A stretch of 64,000 bases of DNA from Gamsiella multidivaricata. Lineage: Eukaryota > Mortierellomycota > Mortierellomycetes > Mortierellales > Mortierellaceae. The DNA lies in assembly GCF_025024155.1 (NCBI RefSeq), contig NW_026251720.1:186001-250000 (forward strand), given 5' to 3'. Of this stretch, positions 43,461 through 55,417 are shown piece after piece. The number at the start of each line of letters is the position of its first letter. Position 1 is the stretch's first letter. The position numbers and the translations under genes are program-made. Below the pieces are notes generated by a model. That model worked only from the letters and a program-made list of their open reading frames with translations, made no database searches and was not told the origin of the DNA.

Positions 43461-46400
43461 ATGTCCCGCCCTAAAGATATCATGGCCAACACCCACAGTC
43501 AGTACAGCAGCAGGAACAGTAACACCATGAACATCAGCAATCCACGGAACCATCCCCAACTGGCCATCAACGGCGATGCCGAGCTCAATTGGCGCTACCT
43601 CCCAACCGCAGACACATATAGCTCCGAGTACTCCGCTGCCTCCGAGGCTGATGAAGGCGACGACGACGAACCCGTCCAGGCCGTGGTAGCAGCTGCACTC
43701 TCAGCCAGCCATCAACAGCAACAGCAGCGATTGGAGCAGCGTGGAGTAGGTACCCGCCCCCTTCTGGCACCTGCATCTTCCACTTCTTCGGTCCAAAAGG
43801 CTACAACATCTTCACCTGTTGCGTCAGGCCTATTTGCCACGTCCCCGGGAGCAGCTCACGAGGCTGATGACAGCACCGATACGATCAAGAGCATGAGGGC
43901 GCGTGCATTGGACAAAATTAACGGCAGGAAAGGACCCTCGTCCAACATGAGCACTAACTATAACAGTAGCAACACAAGCATCAACAACAACAGCAGTAAT
44001 AATATTGGGGCAAGTAGCACAAGGAGAGCCCTATCCACAACCTCCGCCAGCCAAGGATTGTCATCCTCGCCCAGTCGAGTCTCCGCAGGTCAGAGTGAGA
44101 GATTTGCACCGCGGGAACTACCACCGATCAGCAACAGCAACAGCAACACAGCAGTCAAGGTCAAGAGGAGATCCTTTGGCCAATCCGGAACAGACCGTTC
44201 ATCAGTCCCCAAAATTAGCACCAGAGCGTCGCAGCCAGAGCGCAACCATACTACGGCCGCCTCTCAACCAACCAACATCCGAAAGCGCAACTCAGGCTCC
44301 TTTAAGAGCCAGCAGATCCCATTGACATCGGAGGATGAGCAGGATGCAGCCTCACGAAAGGACAGAGCCCAATGTGCGACCGAGGATGGTGGCGTACTGG
44401 TGAGCGAGCTCAAGGCCTTGAAAGCCCGTGTCCAGGAACTGGAAATGGAGCGCATCGACCGCTCGCTCTCGGGTCTTCACGTTCAGGATCCTCAAGCTCC
44501 AACCCAGCGACATCTGGGAAAAACCGTCCTTCAGGACCAATCCTCATCAAGCCAATCCGACAAACTGAAGCAAATCACCCAGAAGCAGCGTGGGTCAGGA
44601 ATATCCTCTGATACATCCAGCAACCTTTTGAGGTCTCCTATGGTTTCTTCATCCTCGATATCAAGGAAGCAGACCAGGAATCTGCTCTCTGCAACACCAT
44701 CTAACGGAAATGGACGCTTGGAATCTTCGACCAAAGTCGATAGCCCTACGCGGACAGCACAGCAACCCACGACACAGCATGTAGCACTACTCCAGGAGGC
44801 GTTCAAGACCTTTGAAAAAGCCATGTCAAGTACGAGAAGCACGCATGCCAATCAGGCCGCTCAAGCGATGGGCAAGGTCGTTGCAAACGCCGTCAGCATG
44901 AACCAGACCATTCGCACCTGGATCAAAGCGGACGTGTCGCCTGTTGAATCATCTTCCATGACCTCTCTGCAGCGCGCATGCGATGAGCAAATCCGAAGCT
45001 TGACAGAGTCCTTGCTAGCTATGGCAAGCATGCAATCTGAGGCCGATCGGTCTCTTACACTCTCTGACAATACAGCAGGCGGCATGGCTATGGATAGGCC
45101 GTACTCTCCCAGGCTATCTACGGGTTTGCAGGTGTTTGGCCATGGACAGCGCATGTCATTGGGAATGGTTGGGACTGAGCTGGGAGCACATGGAGGATTC
45201 GACCAAAACGCTCCATATCCAACACGACCCCTGTCAGCTGTGGTACTCCACAATTATGACTCTGCCGGCTCTATAACTCCGAATGCCATGTCTTCTTCGG
45301 GCTATTGGACTAGGAATAGCTCAATTTCCTCTAGCATACCTACGGAGGCTCGCATGAGAGCAAGTCTGAGCCAGGGCTATAGCTCTGATTTTAGTCAAGA
45401 TCAACGGTCTTCTTACAACGCTGTAGGTCCTTCGAAATATCCACATCAAGGAGGGATCTCGAGTCGGGAATCGTCGCCGCCGCAGGAGAACACTCAAGGC
45501 GTAGGTCAACGGCGTCAGGTCTACGCGCCCGCATTGCAGGACACTCAGCTCACAGTGGAGTCGCCGCGCGCCCTGCATGCGGCTCCGTATCAGCTCATCC
45601 AATCGCCAGGCCCTGAATACTCTACGACAGATGCTTCTGCTCAGTTGATGAGACGACAAGCCAGCGTGCGCAATATCATGGCACGGTACTCCCAAATGAG
45701 TCCCCGATCTCCTACGTTCGGTCAGGCAAACCTAGAATTGGAAACGAACATGGGTCAATCACCTTTCGAGAACGGCATGGAGCTGCAGTCCCAGTATGAG
45801 GATCAGTCACAGGGACTGGGGTATAGCGTAAGACAGCATCAGTTTCTCGACCGCCAGTACCAGTCTATACAGGATGCCCAGGACGACGTAATGTCGGCGT
45901 CGGTCGAGTTCTCATCAGCCGGTCATCCACGGGCTGTCCATGGCAGTCGCCGACCCTTGTCTCAGCAGGAACAGCACAGTTTCTCAGGGCTGAGGATACC
46001 TTCGTCGCCCCTCCGGCAAGGAGGTATTATCCAGCGATCCGGTCGATACGTTCATGACAAGGTCTTCTCGGAGGATGAGAGTATTGGTGGTTGGGGAAGT
46101 GCCAGTCTTGATCAGCTTCCGCAAAGAACCAGGAATGGAACTTATGCAGTACGATTACAACAACTGCGAGGCCGTCAGGATCAGCTTCAACCGTTGCATC
46201 AGCAGCTGGAGCAATTCTCACAGGGTGGACAACAGGAACAGTACCTGGACCATATCCAGCAGCAGCATCAGCAGCAGCAACGTCATGGAGAGTATTCTGA
46301 TGGAACTGAGAGCGAGGCATTCAGTGAGAGTCAAATCCCACTGTTTGCACAGCGGCGGCCACAGTTTGGGGCTCAGCGACAGCAGCAACAATCAATGTAC

Positions 46401-46826
46401 CAGGAGCACCACGGACATGCCAAGCACGGCCAGCGACAGTCCGCCCAGCACCACCAGGACATGATGATGACCACACCCGTGATACCGTCGCCCAACTCGT
46501 CGCCCTCGTCTTCTTCGCGAGTAGATGGTCAATCTCTAGCTTCGAGCAATAGCCATCATGGCGGACTATCGAATGCAGAGAGCCGATATCATCTATCACC
46601 ACGAGGGCCTGCGGATGCTTCAACGTTCCCACGCCAGCAGAGCATTAGCAGTATCTCTGGACTCAGTGACGATCACTACCAGTCCACGCTACAGCAGCAG
46701 CAGAAGCGAGCCATGTCCTTGGCCAGCCAGCGCAGTGCCCTTCTCCATCAGCAGCAGTCTTCACAAATGGACGGAATGTCACCTCAAGCGCAAGCGCGTC
46801 TTCAAAAGATCATGAGCGATAGTTGA
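43461..46826 (+). CDS. Large disordered Ser/Gln-rich protein with coiled-coil and helical segment
   Basis: This single-exon gene of 1121 residues is not recognised. Most of it is Ser/Asn/Gln/Pro-rich. One short coiled coil (VSELKALKARVQELEMERIDR, about 313-333) and one longer helical region (VALLQEAFKTFEKAMSSTRS to SLTESLLAMASMQSEADRS, about 443-532) are the only ordered-looking parts. The second half is rich in Gln/His, with several Ser-Pro and Arg-x-x-Ser sites that suit phosphorylation. The C-terminus LQKIMSDS is another short helix. A downstream in-frame ATG at 43482 is an alternative start. Such proteins are common regulators or polarity scaffolds in fungi, but no role is assigned. The length of the open frame is itself strong evidence for coding. 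Confidence 0.85.
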   Translation: MSRPKDIMANTHSQYSSRNSNTMNISNPRNHPQLAINGDAELNWRYLPTADTYSSEYSAASEADEGDDDEPVQAVVAAALSASHQQQQQRLEQRGVGTRPLLAPASSTSSVQKATTSSPVASGLFATSPGAAHEADDSTDTIKSMRARALDKINGRKGPSSNMSTNYNSSNTSINNNSSNNIGASSTRRALSTTSASQGLSSSPSRVSAGQSERFAPRELPPISNSNSNTAVKVKRRSFGQSGTDRSSVPKISTRASQPERNHTTAASQPTNIRKRNSGSFKSQQIPLTSEDEQDAASRKDRAQCATEDGGVLVSELKALKARVQELEMERIDRSLSGLHVQDPQAPTQRHLGKTVLQDQSSSSQSDKLKQITQKQRGSGISSDTSSNLLRSPMVSSSSISRKQTRNLLSATPSNGNGRLESSTKVDSPTRTAQQPTTQHVALLQEAFKTFEKAMSSTRSTHANQAAQAMGKVVANAVSMNQTIRTWIKADVSPVESSSMTSLQRACDEQIRSLTESLLAMASMQSEADRSLTLSDNTAGGMAMDRPYSPRLSTGLQVFGHGQRMSLGMVGTELGAHGGFDQNAPYPTRPLSAVVLHNYDSAGSITPNAMSSSGYWTRNSSISSSIPTEARMRASLSQGYSSDFSQDQRSSYNAVGPSKYPHQGGISSRESSPPQENTQGVGQRRQVYAPALQDTQLTVESPRALHAAPYQLIQSPGPEYSTTDASAQLMRRQASVRNIMARYSQMSPRSPTFGQANLELETNMGQSPFENGMELQSQYEDQSQGLGYSVRQHQFLDRQYQSIQDAQDDVMSASVEFSSAGHPRAVHGSRRPLSQQEQHSFSGLRIPSSPLRQGGIIQRSGRYVHDKVFSEDESIGGWGSASLDQLPQRTRNGTYAVRLQQLRGRQDQLQPLHQQLEQFSQGGQQEQYLDHIQQQHQQQQRHGEYSDGTESEAFSESQIPLFAQRRPQFGAQRQQQQSMYQEHHGHAKHGQRQSAQHHQDMMMTTPVIPSPNSSPSSSSRVDGQSLASSNSHHGGLSNAESRYHLSPRGPADASTFPRQQSISSISGLSDDHYQSTLQQQQKRAMSLASQRSALLHQQQSSQMDGMSPQAQARLQKIMSDS

Positions 46827-47563
46827 ATGATTGACTGACATTTTGATAGTAACATGCGCCGGTAGTCTTTTTTTTTGTTCTATTACTCATCATGTTCCAT
46901 AGTTTTGTTGTACTTGTATTATTCCTCCCATTATCGCCATTCATTTTTGAATTACTTTACATCATAAATACAGGACTTTATTGTCCTTAATGTGCAACTG
47001 TGAGCTCGGTTATTGTAAACAGTCCTTTTGAACCATGGAATACGCAAAAAAAAAAAGGGGGGGAGGATAAGAATTAGTGAACAAGCTTGAGATCGAATCA
47101 TAGCGATGCCTTATCTGCAGTGCTGGTACATGTTTCTGTCGCGTCAGTTTGCATCGATAACGCGCGCATCTACTCGGCCCATGGTCGCCGTGTGCGCGCT
47201 TGGGTGCCATACTTACAGTGCTGTTGTCGCATCGTTAAGGTGGTTCTTTTTCGATGGCGGCACTGTGGAGCGTTCAATCATAGCATCTTATGGTACGGAT
47301 ATTCCGGACCATGGCCGCAAATAGTGGTTTCCTGCCTTTGCCATCCGTCGAGAGGTCCATGATAAGGTACGGACCATGGAGCCTCTACACTTGCCCATCA
47401 CATTCATTTCGTTTAATCTTTCTGCCGTACCAACCATTCTGGTGAAGAGGATGGCTCCATTGATTAAAGTCTGTCAGCAGCAATGCACTGGTTAATGAAT
47501 GTACGTTTTTATTTTAATGAGACATTTTTATCTTCGTCTTCCTTTGACTTCGATAACCCTGCT
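46827..47563. other. Intergenic between convergent genes
   Basis: Contains a T-run near 46868, an A-run followed by a G-run at 47046-47066, and nothing recognised as coding. A conserved exon of a missed gene cannot be excluded at 47100-47360, but no frame there looks convincing. Confidence 0.5.
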
Positions 47564-48433
47564 CTAGAGCTCGTCCTTGCCATTGATCCTCAACAGCTCG
47601 ACATCAAACACCAAAGCAGAGTTGGCAGGAATAGCGGCGCCCATCGCGCGGCTGCCATACGCCATGTTGGGTGGGATTGTCAGCTTTCTCTTTTCACCGA
47701 CGCACATTCCAACCAATCCCTGGTCCCATCCCTTGATAACCTGGCCAATGCCTATTTTTTTTTTAATAAACAAAATTTCGAACTGTGAGAAAGATAATTG
47801 CAGCGATGTGTTTTTAATGTCAGTTTCGATTTCTACTTACCAAGGGTAAAGTCAAAGCTGCGACCACGATCAACGCTCGAGTCAAACTTGGCACCGGTCT
47901 TGTGAAGAGTTCCGGTGTAGTGCATCGACAACTTGTCACTATATAAAAAAAAGTTTGCGTGGGTGAGAACACAGTCTGATTTTTTCCCATCGGTTGTATC
48001 CTTCGTATCCACGTCCATTGAGTGCCTCGCTTACCCAGCCTTGGAAAGGTTCTTGCAGCCCTCGGGCTTGCTAATGACATCTGTACATGTGTTCGGCACC
48101 ACATACAAGATGAGGAGAGAAAAGGATAAGGGAGAGTTGGAACCCATGGAAATGGAGGCAGGTATATTAGTACAGTAAGATCATATTAAAGCCCAGAAGA
48201 GCAGCAGAAGCAAGTACATTAGCACAGCAAGATGGGAATAAAGCCCAGGAGGGCAGGGAAGAATGCTAGAGTTGAGGATAGTAGTGAAAAGGGGATCTTT
48301 TTCCTATCTAACGCGGACAGCGGAGACGCGCCGGGGTGCCCTTACTGATGATGAGCTCTGTAGGGGTGTCATAGGCGACGACCTGTGCAGCCAAGAAGAG
48401 AGCGCCAGCGATGAGGGTGGAGAAGGCTTTCAT
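47564..48433 (-). CDS. FKBP2: FKBP-type peptidyl-prolyl isomerase of the ER (FKBP2-like)
   Basis: This prolyl cis-trans isomerase assists folding in the ER lumen. The exons are 48346-48433, 48035-48080, 47841-47938 and 47564-47751 (139 residues). The N-terminus [21 protein letters not shown] is a signal peptide. The FKBP domain shows [20 protein letters not shown], then [48 protein letters not shown]. The FKBP active-site residues Tyr, Phe-Asp, Trp and the final Phe are present. The protein ends in KDEL, an ER retention signal, where animal FKBP2 has RTEL and yeast has a related tail. Each splice phase fits. Confidence 0.95.
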
Positions 48434-48962
48434 GATGATGAGTGAGGATGGGGATGTGTATGGAGAAGGAGAGGAGAGTGGGGGATGGAGAAACGATGCT
48501 GCAGCGACTAAGAAGCCCAGAGGGGTCTGAGTGAGCGGGAACTGATGGCAGCCAATCACAGCATGCCTACAAATGCGGCCCTCCTCTTTCCAAAAGCGGC
48601 AAGCACCCATGCGTAGTTATCCCAAGAGGACAGGGTTCAAGTATTCGCACGCATTTGTACCTGTGGTTGTGCATCGCGCCAGGTGCCCTCCTCTTTGCAT
48701 TCAGACCCTTTGCTCACTCCTATATCCTTCTTGTTCCTCCCTGTACCTACTCTCATACCATCTTTACCTCTTCATTTGCCATCTTATCTCCCTTCGTCCC
48801 ACAAGGTGCGTTTCATCTGGCCAGTACTCGTCTTGGACCTGCATCTTAAATTCGTCCGCTCTCAACAGCAGGAAAACTTCTATCGTAACAGACTCGAAAA
48901 TTACAGCAACCACAGCCTGCCATTTAACCATACATTTGATAGGACTCACATCGACACCCATA
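48434..48962. other. Upstream region of FKBP2, no other gene seen
   Basis: It is the promoter side of the FKBP2-like gene. The 48655-48850 stretch is pyrimidine-rich. No domain is seen. Confidence 0.5.
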
Positions 48963-50152
48963 TGAAAGAGCAGCAACAGCAAAGACATTCGGAGCAAGAA
49001 CAGCAGAAGCAGAAGGAGCATCAAAAACAACATAACCAGCAGAAGCAGCAACAGCAAGAGCAGGAAGGCCCCAAAAAACTCTCAGAAGAGGACATTGCAG
49101 AAGCTCCCGAAAAAGCCTGCCAATTCCAGATCCAGGTCCCCAGCAGCACCCCATACCGCAGCACAGCGTCAGGCTCATCAAGCTAGAAATGAACCTCGCG
49201 CCGTTATTATCAGTTTGAGCCCTAGAACCGGCTTGAATAGCCCAGAAACCAGCTCCAGCTCCATTAAGGCAGCACTCAGCATCCGTTCTGCTCTTCTAGT
49301 AGCCAGCGTCGTTTCTCTTGCACGGCTCAACGCCAGCTCCATCAAGCCCATGGCCTTTGTACCGAGGGTCTCGACGTAAAACTACTTAAAAGCCAAATTG
49401 GTTGGTGGTCTTTTGGATGAACTCCTTAGCAGTGGCGACTAATCGACCAGTTGTTCGTCTCTGAATATTTTGAAGCACAAGGGTCAAATACTGCGACTGC
49501 AACAACATTGAGCTCTGGGATGTCTATCGGTATTATTCCCCTTCTCAGAATACTAACAGATGACCACGGGCAGAGTGTAGAGAACGACGAGGACGGAATG
49601 TACCTGGGATCCTTGCCTGTGGAATCCATCAGGGAGGATCGCGTGTCTAGGAGAGTTGAGCCCGAAAGATGAGCTGTGCGCTTACAAAGCTTTCCGCGTT
49701 ATTTAATCAAGATCTCATGGATGCCTTCGTGGCTATGGTGGTACAGAGCTGTGTTTGCTGAATCGCCCAAGACTGCGGCAACCAAAATCTCCGCCACAGT
49801 GGATAATCTCGAAAAAAGATATCATGATGCATTTCGATACACTGTACAGCTTTGTGAGGATAGCCACGGAGGCATTTCCAATGCCTCCGTGCCGGCAGTT
49901 GTTTGTGATGCTGAGACGGATGTTTTCGTCTTTTCTCCTTTTTTTTTATTTATCGACAGCTATCTTCTGATATATCCTGGACATTTATGTCCTTCTATTC
50001 GAGTGCTTGCATGCACAGGCACGCGTACGTCTTTTCAACGTCTGATTCCACATCACCTCGTCCGTGATGCTGGTGTTCCTCGATGGCATGCTGTAGCAAA
50101 AAAAGAAAAAAAAGGCAACATCCGTCAGTTAAAAAGGGACGTGCTCCATTAA
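48963..50152 (+). pseudogene. Possible degraded coding region
   Basis: Several adjacent plus-strand frames read like pieces of one protein. From ATG 48963 a Gln/Glu/Lys-rich start ends in KKLSEEDIAEAPEKACQFQIQ (to 49186). Another frame gives IISLSPRTGLNSPETSSSSIKAALSIRSALLVASVVSLARL, stops at TAA 49377-49379, and in the same frame continues with NYLKAKLVGGLLDELLSSGD. A third frame takes over with LIDQLFVSEYFEAQG to 49672, and a fourth with TAATKISATVDNLEKRYHDAFRY to about 49930. Frame changes without good splice sites suggest an eroded gene; missed introns or sequence errors are alternatives. The family is not recognised. Confidence 0.3.
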
Positions 50153-50772
50153 ATATCCAGTATGGTTCCGTAGCACGGCACCACAGACCCGCCTTTTGTT
50201 TCTTTTTATGCCGCTTTCTTCAGGAGCCGGGATGAATTGATTTCTATCCTGTATGATACATGATAAATTCTACGTCCTATGCCATGTCGTGTTTGGCTGC
50301 GTGGTAGCCGCTGGAGCGATTGTGATTATTCCATCCATATTTTCTCTGAACCATTGTCCAATGCGGATTCCAATGGATTGGGGTTGACACGGATAGAATG
50401 GAAGAGGGGGAGCAAAAGAAACGAGCTGTGGCAAGCAGCGCCATCCCCGTCTAGTTGGTATCTTCTATCTTTCTCTCGGCACAGTATCTAACTCGCAGGA
50501 ACAACGGCAATTGAGAGGACCCTTTTTTTGTTTGTTTGTTAAAGGACGAGGGACGGAGTGAACAACCCTCTTCTTATTGCACAACTTTCTTTTTCTCTCT
50601 CATCTGTCTGCACACTCACATACACACATACAACACGTACGCACAGCCACCGCGGCCAAGTATTTAAGCATAAAATCGAGGATTTCCTCCCTTCTTCTTT
50701 TTGTCATCTCATAGCAGGACATATTACCCTTATAAGCATTTCCACCACTAATCGCACTGCCTATAGGTCGCC
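50153..50772. other. Intergenic, promoter of the TRP-like channel gene
   Basis: No gene seen. The segment 50580-50650 is rich in CT and ACAC. An apparent TATTTAAG at 50660-50667 lies about 110 bp before the next ATG. Confidence 0.5.
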
Positions 50773-53700
50773 ATGGAACAGAGGAAACGCTCTTCGAAAT
50801 ACAGCATTCTACGGGACACAGGGCTTGTGCTGCTGCTGCTTACTTCATTCATCGCCCCATCCACCCTTACTCAAGCAGCATCCACATCTGCCTTTATAAC
50901 AGGCCATGACCAATCAACACATACTAGCGCAGCCTCATCTGAGAACATCATCCGATCCATCGGCTTTCGCAACTGTGTCCCAAACGTGTCTTCAGGCTCC
51001 GACTCTACAGGCGAAGATAACAGCAGTGCTATCAGGCTTTCGAGCTTGGCTTTGTTGTATGACGGGGAGTTCAACACGATCTCTATGAGGGCTGAGGGTT
51101 CTACAGACCGCGAATTTGATGCAACTGCAGGTAACTCGACACAAGTCCAAAGTTTTAAACGCGTTCGATCTCCTAGGGATTCTCGTAGGCAGGAAGAGGA
51201 TAGCTTTATGAACTTACTTGCATGCTTCCTTCTCACCATGGAATAGCACGCGTGTTGTTGACGGCGTACGATCGCGTCTTTTACGATCAAAAGATCGACT
51301 TTGCCAAGATTGCATTTTTTATTCCACGGTAAGCAACATGTTATGTCGCCTATGATGTTTACTGCCAATTGTCATGCACGACCAAGGTGCTAATCATTCT
51401 TTCTTCATAGGTTCAAAGGAAAGTTCTCCTTCCAAGAGACGTTCCCAGCTCCAAGTTTGCTTCCAGAGCAACTCCCCAAGCAGCTATTTTCGCTTCCTGC
51501 AGTCGAAGCACTAGCCTCGATCCAGCTCTACGACTCCCAGGGCAACCCTATCCTTTGCACGTCCGTACCTCTCATCAACGCTGTCAGTGCCCATTCACCA
51601 GTCATCACCGTCGCCTCAGTCTCTTTGACCGCAGCGGCTATTGCCCTCACTGCCGTCTCTAATATTTTAGCTGCCTTGACATCTGCAGCCGTGTTGACTT
51701 CCATGCCCCTGGCAGCAGCCGGAGGCGGTATGGGGGATGCGAACCCTTCTAATGGACTCTCTCCGTCGGTGTGGGATGTGGTCTCGTTCTGTCAGTTCAT
51801 TTCCATGTCAGGATCACTGAACTTGGAGTACCCAGAATTGCTGAAGCAATGGGCACAGAATTTTGCTTGGAGCATGGGCCTTGTGCCTTCTGAAAGCTGG
51901 AACCGTGCGATCAATGGGCTTAGATTGAGGACCTCGTCTGAAGATTCAAACAACGATGAAGCACATGAAGTTTTAATGTTCAGCAAGACTCATTTACCTC
52001 CAGCAGAGAGGATCCTGTACAGCGGCAACGTCAACGGCACTTCAATAAAGGGCAAAGCGACGAACACCACTGCAACTGCTGGCGCGCATGGCAATGAGAC
52101 TGTAACAGCGCTTTCGATGCAGTCGGTCATGGATGGTGCTGTCAAATCCTTCGTCGAAAAGGCAGGCTACAACCCCAGTACTACACAAGCAGCAGCAACC
52201 GCCATCGCCCGCCGCGAGCCCTCTCGAAGCATGTCATCTTCAGCAGTCTTTTCAGCTGGCGCGCAACAACTTAATCGACGTCAGACAGCTCCTGCTGTTG
52301 CGCCCGGCAAGGGCCTGCTACCTTCACCAGCAGACAGCTCTCTCATGAACAGGATCGGTGATCTCCCCAATCTCAAAGCCATGAGCGCGTCATTAACTCC
52401 GACAATGTCTCCACAGCTCACTCCGCCAGCATCCTGGCCTGGGGGGGAATATCATACATCCACTGGCTCATTGACCCAACACGGCTTGACTTCGTTCGGC
52501 GAGAGTCTCGACATCCCAGCCAAGAACATGTTTATGACCTCTTTATTCCTCTTCCTAATATTGCTATTGGCAACCTCGCTTCTAGCCCTGGTCCTTCGGA
52601 TCGCACTTGAGGGATACGCGTATGTACGTCCTGGGAAGTTCACAAAGTTTCGTCGACGTTTCAGCTCATATTACCTCGGCAACATGCTTCGAGTTGTCTT
52701 GCTTGCATATTTTGCGGTCGCGACTATGGCCTTTCACCAGCTTACATTCAAGGACTCATGGCCCATCACCATGTTGGCGGCCATGACTCTGCTGCTCTTC
52801 CTCGCGCTAGTCATCTACATCACTCTCCGACTTCGTCGTGCAGGCGGTACCAGTCTCTTCTTTGACGAACGACTCAAGTCCAAGTATGGTGCGCTCTACG
52901 ATCAATACGTCCTTTCGGCCTACTGGTTCTTTGTCCCTGTGTTGGTTTACCAGATCCTGAAAGCCGCTATCGTGGGACTAGGGCAAGGGCGTGATGACGA
53001 TAATAACATGCATCACCGTGGGTCCTCGGATGGTTGGGCACAAACCAGTTTGTTACTCATGGTCGAGGTGTCTTTTGCAGCACTAATGATCTGGAAGAAG
53101 CCGTTTGCGGACAAGACACCGAACCGTCTGAATGGCATCCTAGGCTGTGTACGAGTCCTGAACGTGGTCTTGCTGGCGGCCTTGATCGAGGGAACGACTG
53201 TCTCGACGGTTTCCAGAACCGTGGTTGGCGTGATCATCACTGGCACACAGGCATTGATGATACTGGTTCTTGCGATTTTAGTCCTTTATCAGCTCGGAAG
53301 AGCTCTCTGGCGACTCTGGTCGATCGTGAAGGCTAAAAAGGATAAGAACCGTAAGAAAAACAAAAACAGAGACCCCCTAGACTACGGAGAGATGCTCGTG
53401 GTCTCGGTCAAGGACGACAAAACGTTTGATGGGGACCATGAGGATGGTGAGCCAACTGGTAGGACGGCAAGCGAACGCTCTAGGCCAGGCGACGAGAGCA
53501 TGACGAGCCTTGTGGGTATGATGGGTATTGGATCCAACCCCACGATCCGGTGCACGCCTGCGAGCGATGACGAGGACGGAGACTTTATTCACAGTGATTA
53601 TGAAAAGGATGTGATTCCGGGCCGGTACCAAAAGCGAGATCCAGGAGTTTCCATGCCAGCTATAAACAACAATGGTAAACCGTTTGAAGGTGTTCAGGAA

Positions 53701-55281
53701 TCGATCCGGGATTCGACCCAAAGTACGGATAGCCAGTCATCGTTTATTCTCGACTACTATAACCTATCCTACCTCCCAGTCAGCATTCGGTCTAAAGTCC
53801 TGAAGGAGCAGCAGAGCAGACAAGAGCCGGCCGAGAGGAATGAAGAAAATGCGGATGGGTTCAACGTTGATCCAGAAATCGCACTACGCCAAGACGGGTT
53901 TACAGTTTCTAGTCTAGTTCCCACAGAGCCATGGGTTCAGTCCGCATACATGACGCGTCGTAGCAGCGAGTCCAACATGTATCGAGGCCGTAAGGTTAAG
54001 GTCCCCTCGCCACGCCAGGACAACGATGATAGCGATAATGACAGCGATGACGATTATATGAGCGAGCTGCGGCAGCAACGGTATCGTCGGCGACCCATGT
54101 CACTGGGAATGTCTGTTCAGGGTCTTGGTCCCATAACATTCAGCAAGTCTGAGAGCAGATCTCAACGAGGGGACTCACTACCAAGACGCGCTGCTAGGCC
54201 GGAGTTATTCCCGTCCTTCAGAGGCACCTATATTCCAGACAGTCTTCTAGCAGGACCACCTCCACCGTCGGCGATGGGACCAAGACGGGGCTCCATCTCT
54301 TCTGCGACGCTGGTCACCCCACCATCTATGTCACCTGTGCTTGCTAGCCCTTCAGATGTCGACGCCCAGGGAACTTCCTCTCTTGCTTCACTTGAATTGG
54401 ATACCACTATATCTGTGCAGTTGCCAGTACCAGTGTCAGCTGCAGCTCCAACCTTAACGGGCTCATCTTCCTCAGCAAGCTTTCGCGGCTTTGAAGAGTA
54501 CCGCTTCCCAGATGAAGGGTTTGGTCGTACGACACAGCAAAGACTAGCAGATCAACGCGCGGTTCACCCACTCTCGCCTTTGCACCCAGACTACCAGCAC
54601 CCGGATGATCTCTACGACGCCAAAATGCCCTCGCCTAACGAGGACGGTCCAACAATGTCATTCAAGTACGTCAATGTCCCGAATGCGCCCCAGGACGGCT
54701 ACAACTCTCGCCGCCAGAGGCAATCACTGGAGGATGATACAGTAAATGCTCCGCAGAGGAGGCTGACGGTTCCATCGACTCCTACGAGGAATATTGGCTT
54801 CACGGTGTTGCAGACTATGAGGCGGCCGATTCCGCCGCTAAGGATTGTCACGACTCCCAAGGCTGTGGTCCCTCCACCACAAATCGCGATCCCAACCTTA
54901 CCTTTGACACCATTCTCGGCTAGTCTGACGAATGCTGTCGATGCAGTTGGTACCGCCGCTACTGAAGGTGCAGGAGAAGGGCGAGCTCAAAAGTTCCACC
55001 ATGAGCAGCTTACGCCCGTGTCATCTGTTTGCTCGAACGCGTCCTTGAAGGAGAGTAAGACCCTCACATTGGATCAAGAACCAAACATTGGGGGTGCTAT
55101 GACAGTAGGGGGCCGAAAGCGAAGCTACTCGAATCTAGTCAAGCGTTCTTTGGCAGAGTCGCCTCGTTTGGGTGGGTCTTCGCCTAGCAGACAGCGTGCG
55201 TTGTCAACAACGCGCTTGCCCGTGCCAATCAGGCCCTTGACGACCTCGAGCGCCCACCGCGATGCGCGTGCTGCTCGCTGA
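50773..55281 (+). CDS. TRP-like ion channel with ML-like domain (Flc/Pkd2 type)
   Basis: The exons are 50773-51130, 51247-51328 and 51411-55281 (1436 residues). A signal peptide (LVLLLLTSFIAPSTLTQA) is followed by a lumenal/extracellular region with IRSIGFRNCVPN and later SFQETFPAPSLLP, as in the ML-like domain of fungal TRP proteins. Membrane segments include PVITVASVSLTAAAIALTAVSNILAAL, FMTSLFLFLILLLATSLLALVL, MLRVVLLAYFAVATMAFHQL, MLAAMTLLLFLALVIYITL and others up to LMILVLAILVLYQLGRAL. A hydrophilic, Ser/Pro/Asp-rich cytosolic tail of about 650 residues follows. Family members work in calcium signalling, flavin carrier or cell wall integrity processes; which applies here is not shown. The convergent SHQ1 gene ends 136 bp away. 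Confidence 0.85.
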
Positions 55282-55417
55282 GAGAAGCAAGGGAGCCATA
55301 GCTAGGATTCGTTTTTAAAGATCTCATTTTATTAGCTAGGACTCGTTTTGAAGTCCCATTTTGTTAACTATAGACCATAGTAGTGTTCATATTTTTTTTT
55401 TTTTTTTTTTTTGCTGC

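Noticed and set aside
47087..47362. Possible small plus-strand gene
   Set aside because: Cys/Ser/Arg-rich frames with no start context, no splice support and no family pattern.
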